From: Streptomyces sp. S.PB5
Lineage (GTDB): Bacteria > Actinomycetota > Actinomycetes > Streptomycetales > Streptomycetaceae
Assembly: GCF_030403745.1 (NCBI RefSeq)
Contig: NZ_JAQMWP010000005.1
Coordinates: forward strand, 186,001 to 250,000
Length of the DNA stretch: 64,000 bases
Reading direction: 5' to 3'
A program made the position numbers and the translations under genes. The notes under the pieces are model-generated. The model saw nothing but the letters and a program-made list of their open reading frames with translations. It ran no database searches and had not been told where the DNA came from. This document shows positions 62,491-64,000 of this stretch, one piece after another; position 1 is the stretch's first letter; each line of letters starts with the position of its first letter.

Positions 62491-62802
62491 GTGCCGACCT
62501 ACCAGTACCAGTGCACCGAGTGCGGCGAGGGCCTCGAGGCGGTGCAGAAGTTCACCGACGACGCCCTGACCGAGTGCCCCAACTGCCAGGGCCGCCTCAA
62601 GAAGGTGTTCTCCGCGGTCGGCATCGTCTTCAAGGGCTCCGGCTTCTACCGCAACGACAGCCGCGGCTCCTCGTCGAGCAGCTCGCCGGCGACGTCGTCG
62701 AAGTCGTCGACGCCCTCCACGTCCACCTCGACCTCGTCGTCCTCGGAGTCGAAGTCGTCGAGCACCGGCACCTCCTCCAGCAGCAGCTCCTCCGCCGCGT
62801 AA
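62491..62802 (+). CDS. FmdB/Ruc-type zinc-ribbon protein with Ser-rich tail
   Basis: 103 residues. The N-terminal ~55 residues form an FmdB zinc ribbon with CTEC (Cys 8, 11) and CPNC (Cys 29, 32) and end in VFKGSGFYRND. The remaining half is Ser/Thr/Lys low complexity, presumably disordered. The M. tuberculosis homologue in the same genomic neighbourhood (Rv0991c, Ruc) is a redox-regulated chaperone whose expression has been linked to HrcA. A CIRCE-like site upstream here fits the same role. GTG at 62491 follows AGGAGGAAG. Confidence 0.9.
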   Translation: MPTYQYQCTECGEGLEAVQKFTDDALTECPNCQGRLKKVFSAVGIVFKGSGFYRNDSRGSSSSSSPATSSKSSTPSTSTSTSSSSESKSSSTGTSSSSSSSAA

Positions 62803-62888
62803 GGACTCAGCCGCGGGACCCTGTCGTCGTACGACGGCGGGGTCCTCGGTGTTTGTGGAGCTCCTCTCTGACCGGCTCCGGGGCCAGC

Positions 62889-62894
62889 TAGTGT
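62889..62894 (+). promoter_or_regulatory. -10-like TAGTGT for mtnP (leaderless candidate)
   Basis: TAGTGT lies seven bases before the ATG at 62902 with no ribosome site; CTGACC (62868-62873) could be a -35 at 15-base spacing. Confidence 0.4.
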
Positions 62895-62901
62895 GCGTGG
62901 C

Positions 62902-63735
62902 ATGGCGAACGCAGAGATCGGTGTAATCGGCGGCTCGGGCTTCTACTCGTTCCTCGACGACGTGACCGAGATCCAGGTGGACACCCCGTACGGACCGCCC
63001 AGCGACTCCCTCTTCCTCGGCGAGATAGCGGGCCGGCGAGTCGCCTTCCTGCCCCGGCACGGGCGCGGCCACCATCTGCCGCCGCACCGGATCAACTACC
63101 GCGCCAATCTGTGGGCGCTGCGGTCGGTGGGGGCGCGCCAGGTTCTCGGGCCGTGTGCGGTGGGCGGTCTGCGCCCGGAGTACGGGCCAGGCACGCTGCT
63201 CGTGCCGGATCAGCTGGTCGACCGTACGAAGTCCCGCGCGGGGACGTACTTCGACGGGCTGCCGCTGCCCGGCGGCGACGTGCCCAACGTGGTGCACGTG
63301 TCGCTGGCCGACCCGTACTGCCCGGTGGGGCGGGCGGCCGCGCTGAAGGCGGCACGCGGCCGGGACTGGGAGGCTGTGGACGGCGGGACCCTGGTCGTGA
63401 TCGAGGGACCGCGCTTCTCGACGCGGGCAGAATCGTTGTGGCACCGGGCGCAGGGCTGGTCCGTGGTGGGCATGACCGGTCATCCCGAGGCGTCGCTCGC
63501 CCGTGAACTCGAGCTCTGCTACACGTCGTTGACGCTGGTCACGGATCTCGACGCGGGTGCGGAGACCGGTGAGGGCGTCTCGCACGACGAGGTGCTGCGG
63601 GTGTTCGCCGCGAATGTGGACCGGTTGCGGGGGGTGCTGTTCGACGCGGTGGCCGCGCTGCCGGCGAACGAGGAGCGGGACTGCCTGTGCACAACGGCGT
63701 TGGGCGGCATGGACCCGGGCTTCGAACTGCCCTGA
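62902..63735 (+). CDS. mtnP: S-methyl-5'-thioadenosine phosphorylase
   Basis: 277 residues. MTAP cleaves methylthioadenosine to adenine and methylthioribose-1-phosphate in methionine salvage. Motifs: IGVIGGSGFYSFLDD at the start (phosphate-binding Ser), PRHGRGHHLPPHRINYRANLWAL (~52-75), VIEGPRFSTRAE (~175) and VVGMTGHPEASLARE (~197). The His in TGHPEASLA is characteristic of bacterial MTAP-like enzymes in place of TxxPE forms. Leaderless start is suggested. Confidence 0.93.
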   Translation: MANAEIGVIGGSGFYSFLDDVTEIQVDTPYGPPSDSLFLGEIAGRRVAFLPRHGRGHHLPPHRINYRANLWALRSVGARQVLGPCAVGGLRPEYGPGTLLVPDQLVDRTKSRAGTYFDGLPLPGGDVPNVVHVSLADPYCPVGRAAALKAARGRDWEAVDGGTLVVIEGPRFSTRAESLWHRAQGWSVVGMTGHPEASLARELELCYTSLTLVTDLDAGAETGEGVSHDEVLRVFAANVDRLRGVLFDAVAALPANEERDCLCTTALGGMDPGFELP

Positions 63736-63738
63736 CGT

Positions 63739-63799
63739 TGTGGAGAAAAGGGCTCCCGAACGGGCGGAACTCCCCGTTCGGGTGAGGAAGTTGTCCACA
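63739..63799. promoter_or_regulatory. DnaA-box-like pair flanking the mtnP terminator
   Basis: TTGTCCACA at 63791-63799 is identical to the Streptomyces DnaA-box consensus. TGTGGAGAA at 63739-63747 is the opposite orientation with one change. Confidence 0.4.
63755..63782 (+). terminator. 10-bp perfect stem after mtnP
   Basis: CCCGAACGGG (63755-63764) pairs with CCCGTTCGGG (63773-63782) across eight bases, 20 bases past the mtnP stop. Confidence 0.75.
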
Positions 63800-63892
63800 A
63801 TCGGTCGGTGATCCACCTGTCCCGGCGGGCGGCGGCGCGAGGCCTCATCGTGGCCTTGCAAGCCGATCTCTCGTGACAGGTGGTGGTTCTCC

Positions 63893-64000
63893 ATGTCCTT
63901 CGCTCCGTCTCCTCCTTCACCCTCGCCCTTCTCTCCTGCTGCTCCGCACCCGCCGGGCGCCGACGCCCCCGCCACGTGCGAAGTACCGCACTTCGCTCCC
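63893..64000 (+). CDS. Pro/Ser-rich N-terminus of a gene cut by the window edge
   Basis: An open frame from the ATG at 63893 runs to the window end (36 codons), starting MSFAPSPPSPSPF and continuing Pro/Ala-rich. A weak AGGTGG lies upstream. In related genomes a SAF-domain protein often follows mtnP, which would fit, but nothing visible here proves it. Confidence 0.45.
   Translation, partial: MSFAPSPPSPSPFSPAAPHPPGADAPATCEVPHFAP

Overview
The window is chromosomal DNA of a Streptomyces-type actinomycete. The evidence is the very high G+C, frequent GTG starts, a sporulation-specific SsgA-like protein, a tricorn protease, an Rpf cell-wall hydrolase, a protein O-mannosyltransferase and a SepX/GlpR divisome protein. 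I see no transposase, phage gene, CRISPR array or secondary-metabolite synthase. Gene order over much of the window follows a housekeeping block I recall from Mycobacterium (ispE-ksgA-rpfB-tatD-rsmI-pmt and fmdB/ruc-fthC-galU-glp-rimJ-glpR), so most of it is old core chromosome with species-specific insertions.

Layout. 1-8.7 kb: two Pro/Gln/Tyr-rich membrane proteins (one cut by the window edge), an ABC-F ATPase, a Tat-exported PGRP/amidase, a nitrate-sensor-type histidine kinase and an MHYT membrane sensor. 9.0-14.9 kb: ispE, rsmA (ksgA), rpfB-like, tatD, a zinc-ribbon protein and rsmI. 15-20.6 kb: protein mannosyltransferase, two tandem penicillin-binding proteins and ssgE. 20.8-23.4 kb: an ECF-type nickel/cobalt importer behind a candidate Nur site. 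23.5-26.6 kb: ohrR, a C-rich tandem array, ohr, a serine hydrolase and a DUF1876 protein. 26.7-31.4 kb: an accessory-looking cluster with a TIR membrane protein, EamA transporter, YbaK hydrolase, helical-repeat protein and isochorismatase-like hydrolase. 31.6-38.3 kb: an MMPL exporter with its TetR regulator, tricorn protease and a tiny Gln/Glu-rich protein. 38.4-42.5 kb: a Baeyer-Villiger-type monooxygenase, hydrolase and SDR operon beside a MerR regulator. 42.5-49.6 kb: exonuclease III, a GNAT protein, a two-component system and an ABC exporter. 49.7-55.4 kb: tRNA-Ala, sepX/glpR, rimJ, mog, moaC, glp (moeA-like) and galU. 55.5-64 kb: 5-formyl-THF cyclo-ligase, penicillin acylase, K+/H+ antiporter, MFS transporter, an FmdB/Ruc zinc-ribbon chaperone under a near-perfect CIRCE site, mtnP and the start of a Pro-rich gene.

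Themes. Cell-envelope and division functions dominate (amidase, Rpf, PBPs, mannosyltransferase, SsgE, SepX with Glp, GalU). Stress regulation is visible at the DNA level: OhrR/Ohr, a CIRCE-like operator, a Nur-like box and TetR operator repeats. Many genes without a Shine-Dalgarno sequence carry a -10-like TANNNT hexamer 6-7 bases before the start codon, which suggests leaderless transcription. Short tandem repeats of 8-20 bp sit at several gene ends and starts.
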